NCBI GenBank assembly: GCA_037043455.1
Contig: JAWPHD010010215.1
Coordinates: 32,018 to 96,017, forward strand
Direction: 5' to 3'
Length of the DNA: 64,000 bases
Source: Cyrtodaria siliqua
Taxonomy: Eukaryota; Mollusca; Bivalvia; Adapedonta; Hiatellidae
This document shows, one piece after another, positions 1 to 10,485 of the stretch (positions within the stretch are counted from its first letter, which is position 1; the number at the start of each line of letters is the position of its first letter). A program made the position numbers and the translations under genes. The notes under the pieces are model-generated. The model did no database searches. It saw only the letters and a list, made by a program, of their open reading frames with translations, and was not told the origin of the DNA.

Positions 1-688
1 AACTGTATAATAGCGGCGCATGTGCTCGGGAACCAGAAACCTACTGTATGCTCATTACTCAGTAGTGATTGTAATGCGTACTTTTTACACGGACCCTTGG
101 GTAATTTGCGATAGCCCTTCTCTATCATTTTTCGTTCAAACTAAAAACGGTTTTCGGGTTTAAATTGTTTAAAAGTGCGTCTATCCGGTGATTTAGGCAT
201 TCCAAAATTACTCATTTATTATTAAAACTTTTGCACGATTATTTAATGTAAAAGCAAGTGAAATCACAACCATACCAAGCAACGTAAACTGATCTTCACA
301 TCCTGTTTTTAATTCTGAAAAATGATATTGCACAGTGGCCAGATATGTGTAGTTTCGTGTTGGAGTGTTTTTCGTCGTTAGAACTGGTATTTTTATAGCT
401 GGCCATGATATGCCTTTAAAAAAATATCAGTCTTTATTTTTTGAATAAGGAATAGGGAATTGTTCCATATTCGTTATTTGACAACGGAATAAGTAACCAG
501 TTATTTTCTTATTCGAATACGAATTCGGAATAAGGAACACGGAACCAACGTTCTCATCATCCAGTTTCCTTGTCACGTTGTCCGCCCGTTAGCGTGTAAG
601 CTGTTGTTTTACATTTACCTGAATATCGTTTTGTCACTTTTTTGGTTGAATTTTGACAGCAATATTACAATGTATGGATCAGACCATA
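1..688. other. AT-rich DNA with no recognised gene
   Basis: No open frame resembling a known protein and no tandem array is visible. Around 440-540 several copies of a GGAATA/TTATTC text occur in both orientations, giving short imperfect palindromes, but nothing classifiable. Confidence 0.5.
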
Positions 689-915
689 CTATGGAAGCCT
701 TAGAAGGACATCTGACTTCACGACTTCTAACTTCACTACTTCTATCACCAAGATTTAATGGCTTCAAACTTCAAAATTTCTAATTTGATTTTTTCTTACT
801 TCACGACGAACTTACTACTTATATCATGACTTATATCTTTATTACTTATAATTTCACGACCTAATCATTTCTAACTTCACGACCTTCTTTAACTTTATGA
901 CTTCAAACTTCAGTA
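689..915 (+). repeat. Left arm of a foldback-like structure (ACTTC minisatellite)
   Basis: Degenerate tandem text built on ACTTCTAACTTCACGA runs from about 711 to 912. Its outer end (TATGGAAGCC, then GAAGGACATCTGAC, from 689) matches in inverted orientation the outer end of the array that finishes at 5094 (GTCAGAAGTCC...GGATTCCATA). Terminal inverted repeats made of short tandem subrepeats are the hallmark of Foldback-type elements. I cannot find a target-site duplication, so the mobile origin is inferred. Confidence 0.5.
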
Positions 916-928
916 ATAATAGTTACAT

Positions 929-2840
929 TTGGTAAATGGTAAATCAAAAACGACCAATATACCGAATGAATTAACGATAGAAGATGAACTTGGAACAAAT
1001 GATGAAGAAATAATAAATACAATGGATATATATTTTTCAAACATAAGTGCACGTTTAAAAGTTGATAATATAATCGCACAAACACAGTTTAGCAACTTGA
1101 CAGAATTTACTAAGCCTAAAGTTCTTCAAATGTTAATTTAGAGATTCCATTAATGAAACATGATGACAGTATTAAACTTTTAAACACACTGGATGTAACC
1201 AAAGCCACTGGTATTGACGGATTAAGTCCTAAAATAGCAAGGATTGCAGCAGAAGTAATAGCGCCTTCTTAAAAAGAATAAATAATAAATCTAAATTTTC
1301 ATGCAGGGACCTTTTCTGAACTATTAAAATTAGCAAAGATATTTCCAATTCACAAAGTGATGCTACCGACGATTGAGCAAATTAAAAAGAATAAATAATT
1401 AATCTAAATTTTCATGAAGGGACCTTTTCTGAACTATTAAAATTAGCAAAGGTATTTCCAATTCACAAAGGTGATGCTACCGACGATTGAGCAAATTATA
1501 GGTCCATCTCAATTTTACCATTTGTTTCAAAGATTATTGAAAAAGATGTCACACAACACAACTTTGATTATTTAAACCAATACACACTCCTTCATACTTC
1601 ACAATCTGGGTTTCGCCAGAAACATTCATGTTAAACAACGCTTACAAAACTTATCGATGGTTAAAAGAAATTGAGATGGAAACGTAATATCTTCGGACAT
1701 TATTGATCATACAGTTTTATCTATTTAACCGATCAACAATGCATGATATCTGGCAAAGAAATATCTTCCAATGAAACTGTCTTAAGCCGAGTCCAACAAG
1801 GATGTGTCTTTGGACCTGTACTGTTCTTGTTATTTATAAACGACCTACCCCTCTATACTGTACTGGAGAAACTAACGCAAGCTTTTTTTAAGACGATATA
1901 ACGTATCTCAAAAAGACACATTAGTTGTAGGATCACGTTTACAAACCGGTGCACTTGGTTTTGTCTCTTGGTGCAATGACAATAAAATGCTTACGAACGT
2001 AAATAAAACTTTCACAATGCATATAGGTACTAAACAGGTAACAAACAAAACAGGTAACATACATTTCAATTATAAATGATTTGAATCTGTAGATTCGCAA
2101 ACGTTGCTGAGAGTAAACATAGACAAAAAATTAACATTGGATACGCAAATTGACAGTGTATATCTAAATATTTCAAGAAATATTACATTGATGAAATTTA
2201 TCTAAATGTGTCACCCAACATAGTTTAAAGACATACTAGAACTCATATATACTACCGATTTTGGACTACGGTTGTATTATTTGGGGAAGATGTACCAACT
2301 CAAACCGCATAGTTAAACTACAAAAGCGTAAAAAGTCTAAAAGCTGACTTGTTAACACTTTCTGAGTAAATGTTTAAAGATTTAAATCGTCCCCTAAACG
2401 TGTTCAGTATCAATACATGCCATATGGTTTACAAATCATTCAATGGTCAAACACCAGAATACATCAATCAACTATTAATAAATGCCTCAACAATTCGTGA
2501 GCGAAAAACTACGCTCTAATACAAATGAAAACTTGCATATTCCCAGATCACATACATCTTGCTATGATAATTATGTTTCTGTGTGCGATCCTAAAGAATG
2601 GAATACTCTCCCAATCGAAATTGGACGATCATCATCACTTCACCAGTTCAAACGCTTGCTAAAAATCACCTCATGAAATTGCATAATTGAAACTTACATT
2701 GTCTCATGGCGGTCTAGCTAAGTATGTTGTCTAACATTAGAATAAACGAGCTGTTTAAATTATACATTTACTTAAAACGTATATCGTCTTGTGGTGGAGT
2801 ACCTTGTATGTTGTATAACCACATACATATATAAGTAGTG
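929..2840 (+). pseudogene. Decayed non-LTR retrotransposon reverse transcriptase (LINE, jockey/L2-like)
   Basis: Reverse transcriptase relic read in several frames. In order one sees a pre-RT segment (929-1141, with IINTMDIYFSNISARL), the finger motif TKATGIDGLSPKIAR (about 1199-1245), FPIHKGDATDD and YRSISILPFVSKIIEK (about 1450-1545), SQSGFRQKHS (about 1602-1631), the palm motif QQGCVFGP.LFLLFINDLP (about 1795-1850), the catalytic region, ILDYGCIIWG (about 2258-2290), and a C-terminal open frame 2482-2676 ending SLHQFKRLLKITS. This order is typical of jockey/L2-like LINEs. The catalytic YADD box is destroyed: at 1889-1897 it reads stop-D-D. Many stops and frameshifts show an old dead copy. 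The 3' UTR probably continues to about 2840; no tail or target duplication was identified. Clade assignment is by eye. Confidence 0.8.
1271..1496 (+). repeat. 113-bp tandem duplication inside the LINE
   Basis: The segment 1271-1383 (starting AAAAAGAATAAATAATAAAT and including CTTTTCTGAACTATTAAAAT) is repeated head to tail at 1384-1496 with only a few differences. It duplicates part of the RT coding sequence (residues like FHAGTFSELLKLAKIFPIHK), so it arose after the element stopped being functional. Confidence 0.85.
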
Positions 2841-2924
2841 TACTTCAGTTATTAATTATGTTTTAAAGCTCGTCTTTTTATTCATCTTAAAAATCATTGT
2901 ACATTGTTCTTTTAATATATTATT

Positions 2925-3100
2925 TAAGAAATAAAATATTTCCAGCGGGTTTATATTGTCCAGACAAAAACCTGGTGGGCGGGACTTGAAGACCATCGAT
3001 ACCAAGGGCCGTAGGCCTGCGGTTTCGATGTGTTTCAAGTCCCAACCATCCGGTTTTGATCTCGCACAATAAAACCCCGCTGGAAATATGTTATTTCTTA
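2925..3100. repeat. Long foldback hairpin with GGGCCGTAGGCC apex
   Basis: Left arm 2925-2999 and right arm 3025-3100 are reverse complements with some mismatches: the outer block TATTTCCAGCGGG...ATTGT pairs with ACAAT...CCCGCTGGAAATA, and the inner block GGGACTTGAAGACCATCGAT pairs with ATGTGTTTCAAGTCCC. The apex is AGGGCCGTAGGCCTG. A hairpin at 60896-61000 has an almost identical apex but unrelated arms. Confidence 0.75.
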
Positions 3101-3309
3101 TCTGACATGGATTGTTTTGTATTTTATACACAAATTTTCGAGAGATTGAACATAATACAAACACATTCTCACAACTTACATTGCACGTCCATCTCTCAGC
3201 ACCAAACGAAGAAAATATACAGCTTTATCGTGTTTCTAACAAGTTCAATGTGTTGTTTGAACGTAACGTTGCCTTAAAATAACGTAATCTGTTTTCCGAC
3301 GTTAAAAAT

Positions 3310-4530
3310 CGTTTAAAATGACGTTCTAGACCAAAATTAAGAGACACTGAAATCGACCTAAATTTGATTGCCAAGTACAAAGTACCACAAATTCCACCGA
3401 CAGTTATTTTTGATCTTTGTAATAATAACAAATCCAGTACAGACCCTACTGTCTTTCAAAGCAAATTTAATGAAATTAAATCGAAATACAGTAACTTTCA
3501 ACATATCTACACAGATGGCTCTAAAGATGGAGATAAGGTAGCTGCAGCAGCTGTTGTTCACAAACACAGCATAAAGAGCCGCCTGCCTGACAAGGCCTCT
3601 ATCTTTTCAGCTGAACTTAAGGCAATTGAACTTGCCTTAAATTATATTCAGGAATCTGATGATGACCATTTTGTAATCTTTTCTGATTCCCTTTCATCTC
3701 TTCAAGCACTGGGTAATATGAAACATGATAACCCAGTTGTGCTTCAACTTTTAGAAAAGTACAACTCTCTTATAATTGATAATGTTATTATTTTCTGCTG
3801 GCTTCCAAGCCATGTAGGAATACGTGGTAATGATAGAGCTGATAGTGCTGCCAAGGCAGCATTAGATTTACATATATCTAATACCAAATTACCTTATAAT
3901 GATTTTAAAAGCTGTATCAACACATATATTCGTAACTCTTGGCAAGCCACTTGGGATTTGATTTGTCAGTTAACAATAAACTCCATTCAATTAAATCGTT
4001 ACTCGGAGAGTGGCGCTCTTCTAGTAGACCCATTCGTCGAGAGGAAGTTGTCCTAGCTCGGTGCAGAATAGGGCATACACGTTATACTCATTCATATTTA
4101 TTACAAGGTGAGCCATTACCAGAATGTATACCCTGCTTTGCACCGTTAACGGTCAAACACATATTGCTGGAATGTGTAGACTTTGATCCTATGCGTCAAA
4201 GGTACTACAATGTTAATACTATGACCGAGTTATTTAATACTATAGATTTTAGTCTAGTTTTAGATTTCCTTAAGGAAATCAGACTTTATAAATCAGTATA
4301 ATATGTTCTTGTATATAATTACTATTTTATATACCCGTTTTCGGGCATTCGTTGATTTACATATATAGTTTATATTACTACCATATCATCCCTTATTTCT
4401 TAATAGTTTTATCCTGATATATTCGCATTTATTTTTAATTAATCCTTCATTTCATCATCATTCATCAGTTTTTGCGCACAATATGACCTATTTGTGTGTC
4501 GACGTGCCGTAAAACACCATTCATTCATTC
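3310..4530 (+). pseudogene. 3' fragment of an I/Nimb-type LINE: RNase H domain and C-terminal zinc-knuckle region
   Basis: The frame from 3322 (after a stop at 3319) to about 3960 encodes a recognisable RNase H domain: IYTDGSKDGDKVAAAAVV (first Asp), SAELKAIELALNYI (Glu), FSDSLSSLQAL (Asp), then LPSHVGIRGNDRADSAAK (His and last Asp). All expected catalytic residues are visible. A frameshift near 3960 moves the reading to the frame ending at 4301, which continues KLHSIKSLLGEW, LARCRIGHTRYTHSYLL and a C-x2-C...HILLEC motif, the usual C-terminus of I-clade and related LINEs. The 3' UTR ends GCCGTAAAACACC followed by (ATTC)n at about 4530. The N-terminal endonuclease and RT are missing, as expected for 5'-truncated insertion. 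It would degrade RNA of the RNA:DNA hybrid during retrotransposition. Confidence 0.85.
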
Positions 4531-4692
4531 TAACGGTTGAAGGACGTGGCGTCAGAGGTTTATATAGATTTTCAAAAACTGCTCAATAGCCAATCAGTAC
4601 TGAGTATTTTCATAAATCATGTTAGATAACGTTTCTAGACATGATGTATGTTATCGATATTTTAAAAAAAAAATTAAATTTTTATTTTTATT

Positions 4693-4770
4693 TTTATTAT
4701 TATTATTATTATTATTATTAGTAGTAGTAGTAGTAGTAGTAGTAGTAATAGTAGTAGTAGTAGTAGTAGT
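4693..4770 (+). repeat. (ATT)n then (GTA)n microsatellite
   Basis: Roughly ten ATT triplets are followed by about 16 GTA/GTAGTA triplets with one GTAATA interruption. The 74-codon open frame across it is a by-product of the triplet repeat. Confidence 0.9.
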
Positions 4771-5094
4771 ACTTTTAACTTCATTACTCATAACTTTATT
4801 TTATCTAACTTCTTACTTCTATCTGCACCATCTAACTTCATGATTTTTAACTTTATGACTTCTAACTTACTTCACTATTTCTTAATTATATACGTTTTAC
4901 TTCACGACATGTAACTTATGAAGTTAGAATTCAGGAATTTAGAAGTCATGAAGTTAGAAGTCATCAAGTAAGAAGTCATTGACTCGTAAAATTAAAAAAG
5001 TGATGAAGTTAGATTCATTAAGTCATTAAGTCGTGAAGTTAGAAGTATTGACGTTATAAGCAATGATGTCAGAAGTCCTTCCAGGATTCCATAC
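4771..5094. repeat. Right arm of the foldback-like structure (ACTTC/GAAGT minisatellite with its own inversion)
   Basis: From 4771 to about 4910 the text is ACTTC-oriented (TCTAACTTCATGA); from about 4915 it flips to the reverse complement (GAAGTTAGAAGTCATGAAG) until 5094. The outer end (GATGTCAGAAGTCCTTCC then GGATTCCATA) mirrors 689-720. One reading is that a roughly 550-bp foldback was split by everything between 920 and 4770; another is that 689 and 5094 are the ends of one 4.4-kb element. Confidence 0.55.
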
Positions 5095-5470
5095 CCACCA
5101 AAGTGTAAATATATGTTTTTAGAATTCAAGAATGGATCTTGTGATTGTGGATTACACCTTTCAGATATAGTTATTACATTTTACAGGAAGAGTAAGGGCA
5201 ATAAGTGGATTATGCACCTGTACGATTTTTCGGGTAGGATCAAATATGTTTTTATGTCGCCTTTCCGAAGAAAAATAAGATACATAGGGATCACTTTGTC
5301 GTCCGTCAGTCCGTCCGTCCGTCCGTCCGTCACGAAAACTTAAAGTTGGCTATAACTTTCTCATTTCTTGATATCATCATGACAACATCGGCATGACCAT
5401 ACTACAATATAAAGGTCAAGGTCACACTGATGGTCATGTTATGGGTTAAATACTCATTTTTATCCCATAA
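5095..5470 (+). repeat. Dispersed bivalve-type repeat with GTCC block
   Basis: The block of GTCC tetramers at 5299-5331 is followed by CACGAAAACTTAAAGTTGGC, CTCATTTCTTGATAT and AAAGGTCAAGGTCACACTGA. The same text recurs in tandem at 11926-12660. Non-coding; likely a non-autonomous element or a fragment of one. Confidence 0.7.
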
Positions 5471-6087
5471 GTTCTGCTGGCCTTCGGCCAGTAGAGCTCA
5501 TGGGATGTCGAGCTGTCCGTCCGTCGTTAACTTTTGTCTCGTTAAGACGATAGGGCTTTCATTTTTCATCCAATCTTTATACAACTTTATCAGATTATTA
5601 ATATCCATGAAAACTCGGACAAGTTTGAAAACAAGCCAGATCAGATCACTAACAGCGGAGTTCTTTAGTTAAAAGTGCTATAGTTTGCATCGTTAAGACG
5701 ATAGTGCCTACATTTTTCATCCGATCTTTACCAAACTTTAACAGATTGTTAATATCAATAAAGGCTCAGGCAAAATCAAAATCCAGCTATATCGGACCAG
5801 GAACACTAGAGTTATATGCCCTTGAATTATTGAAAAATGCCATTTCAGCCCTTTGAACACTCTAGCGCCTTCATTTTGTATTCGATCTTATCCAAACTTT
5901 GTCAGATTGTTGATATCAATGAAAGCTCGTGTTGAAAACCAGCCAGATCGAACCAGAAACACCGGAGTTATGGCCCTTTTTCAATATTTGGTAATGTACA
6001 CTGGAAACCTCAGGGGTCATGGGTTCAAATTGGAGGCATTTTTTTTCTGTAAGAAACCTTGGTTCATGGTTTACATTTTTTTTATTT
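5471..6087 (+). repeat. Dispersed tandem-core repeat (copy of the 25.8/37.6-kb family)
   Basis: It begins CTGGCCTTCGGCCAGTAGAG, then a GTCC block (5515-5524), then degenerate ~170-bp paragraphs with TTCATCCGATCTTTACCAAAC and ACAGCGGAGTT motifs, and ends near CTGGAAACCTCAGGGGTCAT and GGAGGCATTTTTTT. The same beginning, paragraphs and end are found at 25830-26498 and 37594-38580, where the repeat is split by an 11-kb insertion. No protein is encoded. Confidence 0.65.
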
Positions 6088-6213
6088 ATTAAATAAATAG
6101 TAACTCTTCTTCAAATTTTCGAACACTTGTGCTTTTTCAAGAAAAATCACAGAAATACAACTTTTAGGTAAAATCCATCTCGTTGTTTAAATGGCTGACG
6201 TTATGATAAAAAA

Positions 6214-6500
6214 TAGCCTCTGTCACCCGGCCCGCTTGTGATTTCTTCGTTACGCTATGCTTCACGGATCCAGAACCAGGGCCTGGGGAAAATAGGACGT
6301 TTAAAATCGCCCTCTCGTTTTGGGCGATTTTGGAGAGATTTTGAGAGATTCAACGAGACTTTCAAAATACATATTTTTAAGTTAATTTAATAATAATTTC
6401 TTATTTTTAACTTATGAGAAGTAGCAAGTGACTGAGTAAAAAGTTAATTGATGCATCAACAATTGACGTTGTACGTTTATTTACCGAGACTAGATAAAAA
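6214..6500. mobile_element. Insertion in the left Penelope arm
   Basis: The left arm reads GGCTGACGTTATGATAAAAAATAG up to about 6216 and resumes at ATAACATAACGACGTCACGT after 6500; the right arm is continuous here. The inserted 280 bp are flanked by GATAAAAAA on both sides, a plausible target duplication in an A-rich site. It contains a small inverted pair, AATCGCCC and GGGCGATT (6305-6333). Unclassified. Confidence 0.6.
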
Positions 6501-6545
6501 AAAATAACATAACGACGTCACGTCATTTCCTGTATGACGTTAGTT

Positions 6546-6948
6546 AAATAGAGAATATTATGCCAGTGCCTTTTACTATCAAGTTTATTAGGCGAGGCTT
6601 AGAAAACCTCGTTTTCGCGCCGAGCCTAATAAACTTGATAGTAAAAGGCACTGACATAATATTCTCTATTTATCATGTAGATTATCCAAATTTTCTGTAT
6701 GAATTACTATTATTACCTATTTCTCAGAATGTTACGCTTATCGAGGACGCCGCCATGTTGTTGTTTTTTGTTTGTTTTATGACGTCTGGCAACGTTACGT
6801 GCATGACGTCAGATAACGTAACGTACAATACAAGCCGGGGGATTCCGCATTGATTTGCTTTATTGGCCAGTGCATATTAAAGCAAAATGTATTAGGTCAC
6901 CCCTTTATTAGGCAGAAAAGTGCATATCTGCATGATAAATGCCGTTAC
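6546..6948. mobile_element. Second insertion in the left arm: near-perfect hairpin plus flanking module
   Basis: Relative to the continuous right arm, the text TATGACGTTAG ... CGTTACGTCG is interrupted here. The insert opens with a hairpin: left arm 6546-6593 and right arm 6624-6672 (AAATAGAGAATATTATGCC pairs with GACATAATATTCTCTATTT), apex GGCTTAGAAAACCTCG. It continues to 6948, where ATCTGCATGATAAAT is the inverse of TTTATCATGTAGAT at 6669. Non-coding. Confidence 0.6.
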
Positions 6949-7151
6949 GTCGTTTCCCGTAACACTCCTTCGACTTCATCACAAAAACGATTTCATGAAT
7001 AGTATACATTAAATATTCATAGAAGTATGAAATTCAATTTAAAATTGTCTCTCAATATTCTTTAAAGATTAGAAATAATAAATTCATTTCATAAATTAGT
7101 GATACAAAAATTAAATTAAGTTTTTCGTAATTATTCACTAATTCCTGTCAG

Positions 7152-9820
7152 TTAATAGTTTATCTTGATGTTGCAGCCTCTGGGAAATTTGGTGTCCAGT
7201 CTTTTTATCCATTGATCCTCTATCATGTGTCTGTATGTTCGACCCTCATTGAAAATACGCTGCAATACCGTTACTTCCACGTCTGTGTCTTTATGATCTT
7301 GAAAATGTCTCATAATATGTTTGTCGGTCTGATGGCTATTCTTCTATCCTCTCCCGCAATGACTTTTCAGTCTCACCAACATACACCGTCACACAACAAC
7401 GCTTACATCTTAAACCATAGACTAGATTTCTGTCGGTGCATCTCTGGAATTTAGATGTAGGGTAGCTTCTACTTAATCTAGTATCCGGAATATCTTCCTC
7501 GGTCAACCTCTACAGACTTTGCATGAGCAATGATTTGTTTCTGTTTTGCATTTTATCACCTAGTAGGTGTTTTGGTGGACTCTGCGTTACGCTAGTAAGG
7601 CGGTGTCTTTGAATACTTGGGACTTTCTGTCTGATCGGTGCAGGACCGAAACATGTTTTTTTAGGAACATCATTGTCTTGAAGAGGTTAATACCATAGGC
7701 ACCCTATTATTGTTTTTTCTCGAAGTCTCTCTTAAAAGCTCAATCCTGTCTAATTTGTCTACCTTCAAGAGTTAATGCTCTATCATTTTCCCGCTATAGC
7801 CGCGTTTTTTAAGCTGTAGTTTAAGTTCATGTCTATGTTTCAAGTAATCTTTTTCCTTTTCACATATTCTTTTCAATCTTAGTTCAAGACCAAGACCTGT
7901 TTTTGTATTTGGTGGATGACATGAACTACTGTGTAAGTATATGTGTTTGTCCGTTTGTTTTTTGTACAAGCTTGTATAAATTCTACCATTTTCAAGTTTG
8001 ACCCTGGTGTCCAGAAATTCAATTACTGAAGTACTATATCTTAATTTTATTTTTATATTTGCATGTATGTCATTGACAAATGCAGTGAATTCTTGTAGAG
8101 ACTGTAAAGTTCGTGTCCATATACCAAAACCGTCATCTATAAACCTTTTATAAAAATAGGGCGTACTGTGACAGGTCATCATCTTTTCATTCCATGTTCT
8201 CATATAACAACAAGCATAGTTATTTCCTAACCGTGAACCTATAGCCACTCCCTCGGTTCGTACATAGTGCTTTAATCCTAGGCTGAAATTGTTATTATCT
8301 AAAATCACCTGTATCATCCTTAGCACTTCGCCTGTTGGTATCACTGGATTAGTTCTACTATCTAAGGCTTCTTTGCACGCTTCTAGACCCTCTTTCGTTG
8401 TGATTGAGGGGTACAGTTTACACACATAAAAACAAAACAGGATAGCGTTGTCTGTTATTGGCCCGTTGATCTCTCTGAGTTTAAGAAATATGTGGTATCA
8501 CATATATAGCTCGGGGAGTTTATAACAAAATCATTAAGTTCAAACTCTGACACCTCTGCCAATTTCTCTGTTGTAGAATTTATATCGTTCATTATTGTTC
8601 TCATATATGCAATATCGGATTTCCTTTCAACTTACTTGTTTTGGGGTATCTTCGTAGAATGTACATATTCATGTCTTTTGATATGGCACCTTCCCTATAC
8701 ATCTCGTTTATCAGTTTCTTTACTTCTTTCGTTGAAGAGGCTGTTGTATCCCATTCAATCTCTCTGTAAGAATCACTGACATTCATCTCTTTGTCTAGGC
8801 TTTCCATATACTTCTCCTTGTCTAACACTACTATACCAGAGCCCTTGTCCGCGGATCAACATGCTTTTGTTTCGTAAAAGGGACTTGAATGCCTCTTCTT
8901 CATCTTGGGAAATGTTCAGTTTGCATAACTTCTTCAAACTGCTCACGATATCATTCTTCACCAATTCGATGTAAAGGTTCAGCCACATATTCCTGCCTTT
9001 ACTTGGGGTAAAACTACTTTTATTCGGAAGTTTGAATCTTTCTTGCAAATATGTCTTACCTTTCAAACACTCATCTTCCTGGTCATAAAGAATTCCCGCA
9101 ACCTCATTCTCCTCTACCACTCTGCTAAATCAGACAATATGTTGATTTTGTCTATTTTCTTATTGTCAGGGATGAATTGTAAACCACGCGAAAGTAATTT
9201 ATTTCTGCCTGTGGTAATTCATAAGAAGATTTATTTGTCACTACACTTTCAACAAAATGATTCACTCTATCAGTATTGCGAACAATTTCACTTTTGTCAG
9301 GATTAATTTGCCTCTGTAACTTCCTATGAACCAAAGATTTCTTCTTTCCCCTTTTCCAATTTGTTTCTCTTTGAAATATATTCACTTTCGAGTCAATAAT
9401 CACATTATTATCATTTTGTGTTTTTTTCTGAATCAAATGTTTCACCATTCACTTGCTGTCGTTCCATATAATTTACTGCTTCGCAGTTAGTTAACTCCGA
9501 CTTGTCTGTTCCACTTTTATTCATTTTTGACCCTGTCATATGCCAGTGTTTCCTTACTGAGTTGTCTGATTCACATGCATCGGTATCGATTATTTTTGTC
9601 TCATATACATCTTTTTGTGTTGTTGCTGTTTCACAATTATCTGCATCTACATTTTCGCTAGGCCCGCACACAAACCATTCAACCACGTTAACTACTCGCT
9701 CTTTCTTCGCCATCTCGGTGAGCGTTTTCTTCCCCAGTATCATGTTAAAGTGGTTGATTTTCAACATGAGAATGTAAAGAATCATGGTATTGTAATGAGC
9801 TAGTATTCCCACTTAAATCA
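7152..9820 (-). pseudogene. Penelope-like reverse transcriptase with C-terminal GIY-YIG endonuclease
   Basis: Read right to left. N-terminal relics 9820-9152 end with ELPQAEINYF, a Penelope N-terminal signature; 9120-8870 has NMWLNLYIELVKND and LSQDEEEAFKSLL; a frameshift near 8865 moves to ADKGSGIVVLDKEKYMESL; then LKGNPI near 8605. The RT core 8425-7772 has LYPSI, TEGVAIGSRLGNNYACCYM and the catalytic box YKRFIDDGFGIW (Asp pair near 8137-8132), then IEFLDTRV. In frame upstream of LYPSI the text is AILFCFYVCKLYPSI, where family members have an Asp (FDV) that here is Tyr, so motif A is mutated. The GIY-YIG part (7480-7152) is frameshifted and ends FPRGCNIKINY. The protein would copy RNA at nicked chromosomal targets. 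Several frameshifts make this copy dead. Confidence 0.85.
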
Positions 9821-10189
9821 CATCTTAATGCAAAACTGTTTCATTGTGTATTTTCAGTTATCTCATCTGTAATATTGATGTTCATACCATACAACGCGGA
9901 TGCCGCATACACCTTTGCAGCTGTAGCCCATGACTCCTATCTGTCATCAGCAAATGATTGATGTATCAAGTGGTATCAAGTGGTTCTCTATTGATCCATC
10001 TATGAGACAAGAAATATAGGTTTATACTTTCTTCATGAAGAATGTTACAGTGGTTCTCTAGCGTATCGCATAGATAAGAACCCGTGTGGTGTACTAGTCC
10101 ACCAAAAAAACAACCAGGTGATAAAATGCAACAGAATCAAATCAATGCTCTTGCAAAGTCTGTAGCAGGGAGGAAGATATTCCGGATAC

Positions 10190-10485
10190 TAGATTAAGTA
10201 GAAGCTACCCTACAGCTAAATTCCAGAGATGCACAGACAGAAATCTTGTCTATGGTTTAAGATGTAAGCGTTGTTGTGTGACGGTGTGTTGGTGAGACTG
10301 AAAGGTCATTGCGGGAGAGGATAGAAGAACACCTTAGAGGTCATAAAGACACAGACGTGGAAGTAACGGTATTGCAACGTATTTTCAATGAGGGCCGAAC
10401 ATACAGACACATGATAGAGGATCAATGGATAAAAAAGATTGGAACCAAATTTCCCAGAGGCTGCAACATCAAGATCCACTATTAA
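10190..10485 (+). pseudogene. Second, inverted copy of the GIY-YIG endonuclease C-terminus
   Basis: On the plus strand the right arm encodes NLVYGLRCKRCC, then after a one-base frameshift VGETERSLRERIEEHLRGHK, VTVLQRIFNEGRTYRHMIE and FPRGCNIKIHY ending in TAA at 10483-10485. VYGLRC/VGET.RSLRERI.EH is the usual Penelope-type GIY-YIG core, with the catalytic-region Arg visible. The matching minus-strand copy lies at 7152-7480, so this is the duplicated end of the same element. Confidence 0.8.
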
